From Thermomucor indicae-seudaticae (lineage: Eukaryota > Mucoromycota > Mucoromycetes > Mucorales > Lichtheimiaceae), in assembly GCA_000787465.1 (NCBI GenBank), contig JSYX01000683.1, positions 1 to 17,533 of the forward strand: DNA of 17,533 nt, read 5' to 3'. The position numbers were made by a program, and so were the translations under genes. Below, piece by piece: positions 1-9,619 of this stretch. Numbering within the stretch: position 1 is the first letter of the stretch; every line of letters starts with the position of its first letter. The notes beneath the pieces were generated by a model, which saw only the letters and a program-made list of their open reading frames with translations, did not search any database and had not been told where the DNA came from.

Positions 1-422
1 TTAAATTTCCGGAAAAAGTGTAAAACAGAAAGGGAAAAGGCAAGTCTTGTAAGATGAGCTGTTCGTAGAAAACCAATCGTGATTGAACGATCATTGCGTA
101 CTCTTGAATACTTGTTGATAAAGAAGGTCGATTGAGGTCTAGATGGCTTTCATACCGCCTCACCTGAAACACGTCGACTCAGGGACGACATTTGTTGTTG
201 GAGAAATTTGGTTCCTTTCCATTGCTAACGTGGATGGGAGCAACAGTCATCCGTTCCATATTGTTAGCCGATATGTTGGTTCAGCACACTGAGGTTCAAT
301 CTCCCAGAAGGAACACTTGGTGGCGGTTCACTCACTAAAAGCAAAGGTGATGGCGTGAGCAACCCAAAAAATTTGTACTGGACTTCATCGTGATGAGCTT
401 AAAAGAACATCAGAGCCGAGAT
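1..422. other. No recognisable gene
   Basis: I see no ORF with convincing composition, no RNA gene and no clear repeat. It could be intergenic or relic DNA. Confidence 0.5.
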
Positions 423-703
423 TTATTCCTTGCGTTCAACTATCCATTGTTTAAGCAATCGTAAAACGCAGAAAGTATCGAATTCCGGCACGGACATCCG
501 CTCTGTAATGCTCAAGCATCCACATTTACGTAGAAACATCGCATTTTTTGCGCGTAAAGCAAAGTAAAAATGCTCGCTAAATGATCCGTTTCCATTCTTT
601 ACCATTAAAAACGAACTTGGTATATACAGAAAATCAATATCTTGAAGGAGTACAGCGAATATCTCCATTTGCTTTACGGGTGTACGTTCCTCGGATCTCG
701 TTA
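423..703 (-). CDS. Small hypothetical ORF, possibly a relic
   Basis: An open frame of about 93 codons. The first ATG at 668 leaves 81 aa (MEIFAVLLQDIDFLYIPSS...). The composition is protein-like and includes ERMSVPEFDTF, but I recognise no family, and no intron signals or promoter stand out. It may be a fragment of an old element rather than a gene. Confidence 0.2.
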
Positions 704-763
704 ATCATTAATAAACGTCGCAGAACCGCTTGACAGCCGTCTGCAACGTAGTGCGAAAATTGC

Positions 764-1100
764 TCAGAGTTTCTCTGTACTATAGCAAAGTATAATTAGT
801 TGTGGTGAAGAGAAATCCTGGCAGCACTTATTGTAAACCTTCTTCAGAGCCTTGCCGTCAATTGCATACGGGCCACCGTTGGCAGACGGTGTCTTGCCAA
901 GGATGGCCATCTAGTGGGCCGGCGTCCGGCTGGTCCACCTCAGGAAACGGGTCGATGGTATAACAGTCGAGCATGACTGCTTTGTCGAAAGCTCTCTTAC
1001 GCTCGACTGAATCGCCGTTGAGAGCCAAAATGGTGCTAAAAGCACTGAATCCAACGTAATAGGTTAATAGTGCACAGGCAAAAGTCGAATAAGCTTTTGC
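764..1100 (-). pseudogene. Frameshifted coding-like relic, family unknown
   Basis: Two overlapping minus-strand frames both read as protein. The first (1100-858) is an 80-codon stretch bounded by stops, including SVERKRAFDKAVMLDCY and DPFPEVDQPDAG. The second (910-764, 48 aa from an ATG) includes GPYAIDGKALKKVYNKCC. One frameshift near 880-910 could join them. There is no start for the first part and no recognised domain. I infer a decayed gene or transposon piece; chance cannot be excluded. Confidence 0.3.
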
Positions 1101-1242
1101 TTAAGCATTACCCCTTTCCCGGTGTCTTTATCATCGGGTATTGCCTGATTTTCTTGCAAACCAGGCATCATTCTACAGCGTTTCAAAGATATAGCACTGA
1201 TTAGAAACTTTTTAGGGACATATAATAACAATATAGGAACGA

Positions 1243-2806
1243 TTACGATACGGCGTTCCCAACATCGGCAAAGTCCGTAGCGAGAGTGGAACCCTCCCCA
1301 CGTGTATCCATCTCTTGCGGCAAAATCCTCGGATCATCGTAGCCGTAGCTATTCAACCTTGAAGCTGAAAATGTGATTGCGTAAGTCAATGTAATCTCTA
1401 AAACGGAGAAAACTTCATTTGTACCTGTCCAACGGGCATCGTTGGACCCGCGCGAAGAAGCAATGAGAGTACCCACGACGCCCCGTAGTCTCTATTTGAG
1501 CCACAACAGAAGCGTTTGTGATATGAATGGCGTTGCAGGCTCGCCCATAGCGTCCAAATTCCGTTACCTTCAAAAATTTGAAAGGCAAAATCTTCCTTTA
1601 CTGGGGCTTTTACGATCATGCTGCTTTTTAAGTTTCTTCTCAAAAAGGACTTGTTCGATGAGTTCCTCGAGGCTCTTCTGGCAAGGACTGTGGATGTTGG
1701 CTTTCTCAGTCTGCGGACTCGCCGGCTTCACAAGAGATGTCTCGTCAATAATGCCGCAAGCCAACTCTTTCGATGTTCAATGCGACACACTTCTGCTTGA
1801 ATCGGTTTTCGAAGCTGTTGGTATACCGGAGTTCTCCTATTTCGATTTCCAATGAGAACTTTTAACCATTCCAACCTAGGATAGGTAACCCAAAAATACC
1901 GGTTTGCAACGACAACTTGGTTTTTTTTAGGTTTCCTATTGACGAGGAAATTGAGCTGAGAGGTCAGAACTGTAGACGTCCAAAAAGGTTCCGTTATCCA
2001 CTAGGCGCTCTTTGCGTTGGCCTAGCAAATATATGTACGTACCTCCAGCCGAAGGTATGGCTGGACTTGCCTTGGAGGTGGGGTAAGGCTGAGCGCGCTG
2101 GCTCTGCTTTTGCTTTTGCTGTGATCTTTGTACGGGGAGACACTCTCAGAAGAAGAGAGAAGGAGCTCATTGCCTTTTCTCCCGCAACTGCGCTCAAGTT
2201 ATGTTGCTTGCCAAAAGGTGGACACATTCACATTGCTGTTTTTGCAAAAGAAGCTCGCAGCCTTGCCGGCAGACACATCTTCACAAAGTTCATCCACGTC
2301 TTGCCGGTCCCAGAGAATTCAGCGCATCGATAGGCTGTAGGCTTGGAAGATAGGCGCTTGTCCTAGCTTTTTCTCAAATCATCGTAGTCGTTAAAGAACC
2401 CTGAAAGGTCATCCACGGTAAGCTTTCCATGCTTCGTATGAAACACCACTGCAAACACCTGTAATAACTTGGAGACCGATAGCGCACTCACGTCATTTCC
2501 ATCATAGTGGCGCGTGTCACAAAACGTGAGGCCGGCTGCTGGCATATGTATTGTTGCATCCAATTCGTCCATTCGACAAGTACAATCCTGGCCCTCGGCA
2601 GCTGCGATTTGAAATGTAGTCTGGATCGGCAAGGACAATGTTGGGCTGGTGAAAGCTTTACTTCCTTTGGAAAAAAAAAGACCATAAAGCGGAATTGCCG
2701 TTGGCTTTTTACAAAAAATCGATGCAGCGTGGCATACGCACTTCCCATTTTTATGCGACAGAGTAACACTGGTCCTCACCACGTACGCCGGTTGAGCGAT
2801 CAGCAA
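1243..2806 (-). pseudogene. Protein-like segments in shifting frames downstream of the sorting nexin
   Basis: Several stretches on the minus strand look like coding sequence but do not join into one model. From 5' to 3': 2806-2363 (147 aa, ends HGKLTVDDLSGFFNDYDDL), 2318-2199 (ILWDRQDVDELCEDV...), 2142-1936 (68 codons, Gln/Ser-rich, then GGTYIYLLGQRKERLVDN), about 1767-1570 (KSLEELIEQVLFEKKLKK) and 1362-1243 (YGYDDPRILPQEMD). Splice-like signals exist, such as GTGAGT near 2491 and a polypyrimidine tract ending about 2143, but I could not make phases agree throughout. It may be a real intron-rich gene on the same strand as the nexin or a decayed one. No family recognised. Confidence 0.3.
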
Positions 2807-2976
2807 AACCGGTATGGATATATTGCAGAGCCTTCATTAATGAATAAACCTTTAAAAGCGCTTTGCAATAAGGATGCTTTAGTAACAAATATTATAATAC
2901 GAATAGGTAGTAGCTATGTAATAAGTAAAAATGATAAAGTACAGTGGAAGGGGTAAAAATATATGTACGAAACGTG

Positions 2977-5900
2977 CTAAAGGGTGTTATTCATCTGCTT
3001 GTCTACTTCCGGAAACAGCGCAACCACGATCTCGTCAAACAGGGTATACACAAGATCTTGGTTAAGACGCTTGTTTTGAAGAACCGTAAAAAGACGGCGT
3101 GCTCCGCGTCTGGCGTTTTGCCGACCCACCATTTGACCCAGCAGATCTATTCTTTCAGGTCAACCACAATAGAACATACATGGAATGTACACTCCATTTT
3201 TTTTATACCTGGTAGCCAAGTGGACAACTTCCGATTAGCGGCTTCCTTTGTCTGCTGCTTTTCGTCCGGTCCTCGGGGTGGTTTGAATTGGATCGATTGC
3301 CCACCGGGCCAGAGGCTATCCGTCACCTTCTTTAAATAAAACACAACCATCGGTTCAGATTGCAAGAACCGAACTGTATCCCGTAGTTTACTGCCAGCAA
3401 AAAAAAAAACATTAGTCTATCGTGCTTTCCTCGTGTCAAATCCACCCTAACTAACCGTTCAATAGTCCCACCAAGAATTTGTTGCAGAATAATCACTACC
3501 GCTTGCCGCCTTAGCCAGTTGTTCTTCTCTTTTAGCTCAAACATCTCAATAAACAGGTCACAAAGAGGTTCGGTAAACTTTGTGATGCCCTCCGTTGCTG
3601 CTGCTGCTGCTGCTGCCGCTGCAGTCTTGAAGGACTCGGGAAACTCGGATGTCCCATTGACTGCAACGCTTTCTTCTTGACTAGCATCACCCGCCGTCGT
3701 CGGACCATTGTTGTTTTCATCGTAAAAGAAATCCATCACTTGCTCACCCATCCTTTGCGTTATGATATCAAGCATAGAAGGACCAATACTCAAGTCATCT
3801 ATTCCCTCCGCAACCGTCTTGTAGATATGCTTCATAAATCCAGCGGACGGCTTTCGTTGAATAATGTTTGGGGAAGATCCTGTACTTGATATGATTGCTG
3901 TACCACCGTCGTTGTTGTTATGAAGCGACGACTTTTGTAATAAGCTTCTTTGAGATTTGCTGGAATTGAGCGTTGAAGAGCTAGGCGACGACTGGAGTTG
4001 CTGCCGCAATCTTTTGGTAGACTCTTCCATAGTTGCTGCTGGTGGCTGCTTCGTTAACCGCGGGACAGAAGTAAAGAATCCATATTCACATGTCGTAGTA
4101 TCATCTTCTTGTTGACGCGGTCCCGGAACATAGACACTTTGCTGTGACAGAAAAGCTCGAAGTTCTTGGCTTTTGCATATCTCAGGATCCTCCAATAACC
4201 GCCGCAAATACCGCTCCAGGTTTGTCCGTCGTGCTTCCACAAATGCCTTTTGCAACCGGAGCAAAGGCCATTTGGATGGAAAGTCCAGATGCTTGACGAT
4301 CTGATATTGATCCTTCAGTGTCTGATGGAGAGCAAAAAACTCATTGTACCGTCGAGCCACGATCCAACCGGATGCATAATTTCCGTCAAGTCCAAGCTGT
4401 TGTATCTCAATAATGTACAATGCAAACTCTCCTGAGCTGTCGGATCCAATCGTCGAGCTAGTGATACTGATCTTTGTACGATTCTATCCAGAATGCACGG
4501 TGTCAATCTACAGTAATAGATAGAAGAACTATGCCATAAAGGTCAACTTACTGGGGTCAAGACGTTCTCTGATTCTTGCAGCTCGTACTGGCTTTTCTGA
4601 TACTTCATCTGCTGCATTTCTCGACGAAACATGTTCTTGCTCTTCTTCAAGATACGCAACTCCTCCACCTTGTTTTTGGCCTCAGCTTTCTCTATCAGAG
4701 CATCCACAATCCTCTCTTGCTGCATCAGCTTTTCCATTTCTTCGGATATTTTTTTCACTTTGGCTGCAAGCATGAGATCTCCTGGCGGTGCGAGATGAAT
4801 ATTGGCATCGTCACTGGAAGAAGGATCCACCAATAGATGATTATCGCCGTGGCTGCTTTTCCTGGGACTTAGCGGTTCGTCATCGACCTTGTCATGCTCC
4901 AGCTCGTTCAAAACATTTGATCCTCCAGCTGACCTCCAAGTTGGGATCTTGTAGTCGTTCTGGACAGGCAGTGCCATGGATGACTTTATGCCTTTGGTTG
5001 CACCGAGGAGCAAGGGCGCTTGCAAGTATCGTTTGCTTGGTGACGATGTCGTCGACGATGACACACTTTTCCTTCTTTCTTTATCTTTTCGCTCCTCTAC
5101 TAGCTGATTATCATTTCCATCAATGATAGACTGCAGCTCTGCTTCGACTGCTTCCACCGTATTGCTGCGTACCAATTGCTTGCTGGGCCTACTGACCGAG
5201 GCTTCTTCTGGCTCATCTATCGTTGTTGCAGCTGAACGCGATAGAATACCATCGTCTTCCTCTTCTTCTCCTTCCATCAAGTCCTCCGTGTCAATTGATT
5301 TGATCGACTCATGAATAGAATTCCGTTTGCTATCCTCATCTCTTTTCCTTTTTGCATATCCTTGCCAGTCCCACCACTCGTTCGCGGACTCTACCATGCG
5401 TCCAAAGCTCAAAAACCTGCTCGCAAACCCAAGGTTCGTATTCTCTGAAAATGCGCGTACATGTCCCCGCCTTCGTTGTTGTTGCTGTTGCTGCTGTAAA
5501 AGACTGCTCTCCATTTCATTATCGACGCGGCCCTCCTCTGACTTTCCTCCTCCAGACGACGCACGGCCCTGTTTTATGAGCCTAGCTTCGTTGTTTAGCT
5601 CCGTATCTGAATCCGCCTTCACGGGTTGTTCCTCTCCCTCAAGCCATGACTTCTTTTTGCTCACACGCGCACTTGCAGTTCTTTCCAACGGCCGCGCTGT
5701 CAAAGGACCCTCATTTGTCGAACTGCTGCTGTCGCGGTTTCTGCTGCTACGGTATAGCGCATTCTCATCTAAGCTTCTCCGTTCTGGACTCGTAGTACTA
5801 TTCTCATTTGGGGTTGTCGCCAGATACTTGAAGTACAAATCCGAATGCTTAAAGTAAGGAAAGTGCTCCTTCTCTAACAGTGTATAAATGTAGTCGTGAA

Positions 5901-8084
5901 TTTCGTAGAGACTTCGGCGTAAAGCCTGAACGGCGTCCAGAAAAGCTTCGTGACCCTCCTCCTCTCCTGTCGCCAACCGTTGCGCATTTCCCAATTTTTC
6001 CTGCAAATCGGTCTTGAGCTGTCCAGTGATCTTAAGGCGGTGTGGCGCGCTATCTGACAGGTACATGCTATGCACCATTTGCACGTCTTGTAAAAACATG
6101 GCCGCTGTTCTTCTTTTCTGCTGTTCCCCAATATTGCTGCTACCTTCGGACGTTTTGAAGCCCTCAACAAGGAGCCAGAACTGCAGTTTCATCGTTTCGC
6201 CTCGTCTGTCCATAAACTCCATAAAGTACGACAACCCGGCAGTGTTGGTCAGGATTTCATGCAAACTGCAACCTACTGGTTGAATCAACAATGCTTCAGT
6301 CGGTCTACGGCGCGGACTAAAGAGATGCGTCCTCGTCATTTTCTAGCACATAAATTAGTTCAAAGCGGGAGTTTCATTTAAATTGGTCTCCACACTTACC
6401 TTGCTATCATATTCGCCGGTCAATATGGCAATTCGTTTGTCGACACGCTTTTTTGCTACGCTAAGTCGGTTTAGATAAACGATAATATCTGCCACTTTTT
6501 CTCCGTCGACAATCTCTTCCGGATCGCGGTCATCTAAACAAAGCAGTGGGTCATAAGCGACAGATAGAAAGCTCTTTCTCGGTAAGAATCACTTACGAAT
6601 CTGCACGCGCTTTTTGCGCACTTGGGTAACGATATCATTTCTAACCCTCTTTAACTCGAGCAGGTTTTTTTCCTCTTCAATCATCCGCAAAAACTCTTGA
6701 AACGTGCGTCTGCCCAGTCTTACAAAACCAGATCCACGACCCCCGCCGAAAGCATTATCAGGATCGTCTTTCCATTGATCACCGAATATGGACGACAACG
6801 AATTCATTGCCACCAAACCCGGCCGTCGGTCCTTGGATTTAGATAACCCATTAGGCACCGCAGATAATGGCTCGGTAATGTCCTCTAACTCGTTCGAGTG
6901 CCGGTTCAAGACTTCCCGCAGCTGTTGCACCATCTTTCTGCAACCAGTCATTCTATTAGAACCATGCCACAATCTCTGCAAAAGAAAATATCAAAAGACT
7001 TACTGCTCACGAATGGCTTTACCAAGCTAACGCCACAGTTAAAGTAAGGCACATGTGAAATCTTATTGACACGGAATGGGAGCTGTGATTAACTTACATA
7101 GGCATCAATCGTCTGGTTCCAGAAATCTGGGTCAGCCACCATATCCATCACCGGCTGCAACACCGCGCACGAAACCAGTTCACGCACGAGCACTCTGACG
7201 GGTGGACTGGCCAGTTCCCGCTCATCGATCACATACGGTAAGACTTTATCAATGACCTGGCGCAGATAGGCTACTTCCGTGGGCTTGGTTGTCACTGCCG
7301 CTGTTGTCAATGCGGGATGCAAGCGGCCTGCCCGAAACTGCGATGCAAGGAGCAGATCCAGTTCATCGGACTGTGTCACGGAGCGCTCGAGCGACTTTCC
7401 GCGTAACGATATTTCTGCTGATCGGAACTCGGAAATATGCGATGTGACAACAGGAACCAGCCGGTTGACAAGTACGCCAAAGAGATCCGTGTCCGCCAAC
7501 CTTTGCTTCACTTTCAAGACCGCTGAACGTATGACATTATCCACCGACTCCCGAAACGATACCTCGCCGGGCCCCGCCACATGCACGAACCAGTAGTCGA
7601 TAAAGTCACGTAGCACATACGACAGTAACTCTTCGAATGCCTCGGATATTTCTTCCGATGATCCTATTCGTCTCTTAGTACTCGTATTTTCTCGCAGCCG
7701 TTGTTGCTGAAGCTCGGACCAGGTGCTCCTATGGGCGAATCTTAGCGGTGGAAAGTTGAATGTTTGTTGACGGCTGCTGGGAAACACAATGTATTTGACA
7801 TAGACAAGGAGAACGACGATATTGAGCAACAGGATCGACAGAATGCCGGCGAGTGCCACTTGGACCGTTCGGAACAAGATATGCAGTACGCTGGGCCACA
7901 TGACGAATGTACCCACAATGACACCCAATGCTGATGCCGCCACGACAGAGACCAGCTGTGAATGGAAATAGAAAATGGGCATCATGACAAAAAGAGAGAG
8001 AGAGAGAACGATGGTCAGAGTTCCATTGCAGTGAAATACCAAAGAAAAGGAAACTAAGTCCCCCCAAAACGGCGAATCGCCCAA
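2977..8084 (-). CDS. MDM1: Mdm1/SNX25-type sorting nexin (TM-PXA-RGS-PX-Nexin_C), 9-10 exons
   Basis: Membrane-anchored sorting nexin. In yeast and animals this family tethers the ER to the vacuole/lysosome and lipid droplets. Exons on the minus strand: 8084-7098, 7026-7004, 6937-6597, 6533-6400, 6342-4552, 4483-3456, 3390-3209 and 3146-2977. All phases join without a stop, giving 1551 aa. An optional intron at 8039-7956 would give 1523 aa. Seen in the translation (1551-aa numbering): N-terminal hydrophobic segments within residues 20-101; PXA about 145-345; RGS about 521-670; a low-complexity acidic/serine linker with a Gln run; a coiled coil about 1025-1090 containing ELRILKKSKNMFRRE, very like the stretch before PX in SNX25; PX 1093-1207 with RRYNEF; Nexin_C about 1395-1545 ending in the conserved GRQNARRGARRLF region. 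The length exceeds yeast Mdm1 because of the linkers. Start 8084 is the only one in phase with the next exon. Family assignment is secure; exact N-terminus less so. Confidence 0.93.
3595..3625 (-). repeat. Trinucleotide (GCx) repeat coding for a poly-Ala run
   Basis: Plus-strand gctgctgctgct... reads as a run of nine alanines on the minus strand, in the linker between PX and Nexin_C. It is a candidate length-variable microsatellite inside the coding sequence. Confidence 0.85.
5475..5500 (-). repeat. CAA/CAG repeat coding for a poly-Gln run
   Basis: In the RGS-to-PX linker the minus strand encodes about eight consecutive glutamines followed by three arginines. It is a mixed CAA/CAG repeat in low-complexity sequence, so length polymorphism is likely. 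Confidence 0.8.
7004..7026 (-). other. 23-nt microexon of the sorting nexin (LGKAIRE + Q)
   Basis: This exon encodes LGKAIRE and the first two bases of a Gln codon. It is flanked by a TTAG acceptor and a GTAAGT donor. It joins DAY (exon ending 7098, phase 0) to KMVQQLREVL (exon starting 6937, phase 2). The resulting DAYLGKAIREQKMVQQLRE reads smoothly through the end of the PXA domain. Splicing 7098 directly to the visible acceptors breaks the frame. The flanking introns are 71 and 66 nt. Confidence 0.85.
7956..8039 (-). other. Optional 84-nt in-frame intron (exitron-like) in the sorting nexin
   Basis: On the minus strand the segment begins GTATTT and ends TTCACAG. It is 84 nt (28 codons), has no stop and is phase 0 at both ends, so retention and removal both keep the frame. 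It contains a CT dinucleotide run (about 7989-8004). Retained, it encodes a strongly hydrophobic stretch that could be an extra membrane segment. Removed, residue 15 joins directly to LVSVVAASALG. No good branch point is visible near the 3' end, so I cannot decide from sequence alone. Confidence 0.5.
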
Positions 8085-8160
8085 TGCCGAGTCTGGATTT
8101 CAAATCCTGCCTGTCATGAATGCACCCTGCATACAAAAAACTCTTTTTCTTTTGTGTGTC
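8085..8160. promoter_or_regulatory. Compact bidirectional promoter between the sorting nexin and DHS
   Basis: Only 76 bp separate the two start codons, so both core promoters and 5' leaders must overlap each other or the opposing genes. The DHS side has a pyrimidine-rich stretch just before its ATG (about 8141-8160). Two further ATGs lie inside. One at 8116 on the plus strand is in frame with DHS and would add 15 residues. One at 8136 on the minus strand is out of frame with the nexin start and opens a 135-codon overlapping upstream ORF. No clear TATA box is seen. Confidence 0.6.
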
Positions 8161-9337
8161 ATGACAGAAAATGCGGTACGACCGACAGGCGCTGAAGCGG
8201 CCGTCTTGGTAAAGTCGGTTGAAATGCCTGCCGACGCAGTCTTGATCCAGGGCCCTGATTTCAACAAGCGTCTGTCCCTGTCCGATCTGATGGCAAGCTA
8301 TCGTACCATGGGCTTCCAGGCCAGTGGTCTCGCAGAAGCGATTGACATTATCGAGAACATGGCAAGTAATCTGGAGCAGTCTTTAAAGAAGACAAGGTGA
8401 CATTGCGCTGACTTGTTGTGAGTACGTGTAGCGTCGGTGGCGACTGTCAGACGAGCCGATTGCAGACGACGAAGTGGAAGAGTACAAGGATATGGAGAAA
8501 AGACGACAGACAAAGTGCAAGATCTTTTTGGGATACACGTCAAACCTTGTTTCTTCGGGCGTCCGCGAAATCATACGGTTTCTTGTGCAGCACAAGATGG
8601 TTGACGTGGTAGTGGCTACCGCAGGCGGCGTCGAGGAGGACTTTATCAAATGCCTTGCGCCGACTTACCTGGGCGACTTTACGCTGCCCGGAAGCGAGCT
8701 TCGAAAGCAAGGGTTAAACCGGATCGGCAACCTCTTAGTTCCCAACAATAATTACTGCAAGTTTGAAGATTGGGTGATCCCGATTCTGGACAAAATGCTG
8801 CAAGAACAGAAAACAGAAGGCAAGATCTGGACACCGTCGGCCATGATCCGTCGTCTCGGTCATGAAATTAACGACGAATCAAGCATCTATTACTGGTGCG
8901 CAAAGAATGATATCCCGGTGTATTGCCCAGCCATCACGGATGGATCCTTGGGCGACATGATTTATTTCCACTCGTATCGAAACCCTGGCTTGATCATCGA
9001 CATTGCAGCTGATATCCGCAACATGAACAATGAAGCCGTTTTTGCAAAGAAGACCGGCATGATTATTCTCGGCGGTGGGCTGATCAAACATCATATTTGC
9101 AACGCCAATTTGATGCGCAACGGCGCAGACTTTGCGGTTTATATCAACACAGCGCAAGAATTTGATGGAAGTGATGCTGGCGCTCGGCCGGACGAAGCTG
9201 TGTCTTGGGGCAAGATTCGTGCAAATAGCAGGTCTGTCAAGGTTTACGCAGAAGCTTCCCTCGTTTTCCCTCTCATTGTTGCCGAAACTTTTGCCAAAGC
9301 ATACCATCAAGAACGAGAAAACAAAGAAGCATCATAG
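8161..9337 (+). CDS. DHS1: Deoxyhypusine synthase
   Basis: NAD-dependent enzyme that moves the aminobutyl group of spermidine to one lysine of eIF5A, the first step of hypusine formation, in the cytosol. Exons 8161-8361 and 8432-9337 give 368 aa, against 369 in human DHPS. The translation matches the family throughout: TMGFQAS near the N-terminus, [66 protein letters not shown]. The active-site Lys of human DHPS (K329, in SWGKIR) corresponds to K328 here (codon 9212-9214), and human H288 to H287 in the KHH motif, so the enzyme should be active. I chose ATG 8161 (MTENAV) because the 15 extra residues from ATG 8116 have no family counterpart. It is divergent from the sorting nexin and convergent with HUL4. 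Confidence 0.97.
8362..8431 (+). other. GC-AG intron of DHS (70 nt)
   Basis: The donor is ATG|GCAAGTAAT and the acceptor GTGTAG|CGTCGG, with a CTGAC branch-like site (A at 8411) 20 nt before the end. Joining gives [17 protein letters not shown], which keeps the tryptophan-arginine segment found here in fungal DHS. The GT four bases downstream (8366) fits only the later acceptor at 8450 and would delete WRLSD. Reading through hits TGA at 8398. Confidence 0.85.
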
Positions 9338-9619
9338 ACCATTTATCAACGCCTGCAGAGCAATGTATAGATTCGAAGAGTACTTTTCGGTTTGTCAGCA
9401 AAAAAGAAAAGTTATGTAATAGTATTATCCCCTGGACATAGTCCAATGTACATGATATACACATATAAAAAACGCAAGATTGCGGTGTAAATGACCATTG
9501 AGCGAGGTACATGTTAAAAACAATGTCTACTGGTATGTGTATTGCCATTGAAAAATTTGCTACATGAAGGGGGGTTTGATGGTAAATTATATATGACTGT
9601 AATATGAGTGTGTGCGCAG
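9338..9619. other. Convergent intergenic spacer (3' ends of DHS and HUL4)
   Basis: This is 282 bp, AT-rich toward its middle, between the DHS stop (TAG 9335-9337) and the HUL4 stop (TAA 9622-9620). Both 3' UTRs and polyadenylation signals must lie here. I see no canonical AATAAA on either strand, only A-rich stretches such as acatataaaaaacgc near 9461-9475. Confidence 0.6.

Noticed and set aside
2297..2314. P-loop-like SGTGKT in one minus-strand frame
   Set aside because: The frame is short and ends in stops, and no other ATPase motif is nearby; overlapping frames look equally protein-like.
5327..5857. Plus-strand ORF of 176 aa with a poly-Cys run
   Set aside because: It is antisense to the Gln-rich linker of the sorting nexin; the poly-Cys run is the shadow of the Gln codons.
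7729..8136. Minus-strand ORF of 135 aa starting at 8136 as the true nexin N-terminus
   Set aside because: Its beginning looks plausible, but its frame does not agree with the PXA exon through any visible GT-AG pair; kept only as an upstream ORF.
8879..9310. Minus-strand ORF of 143 aa
   Set aside because: It is the antisense shadow of DHS exon 2, whose sense frame is fully conserved.
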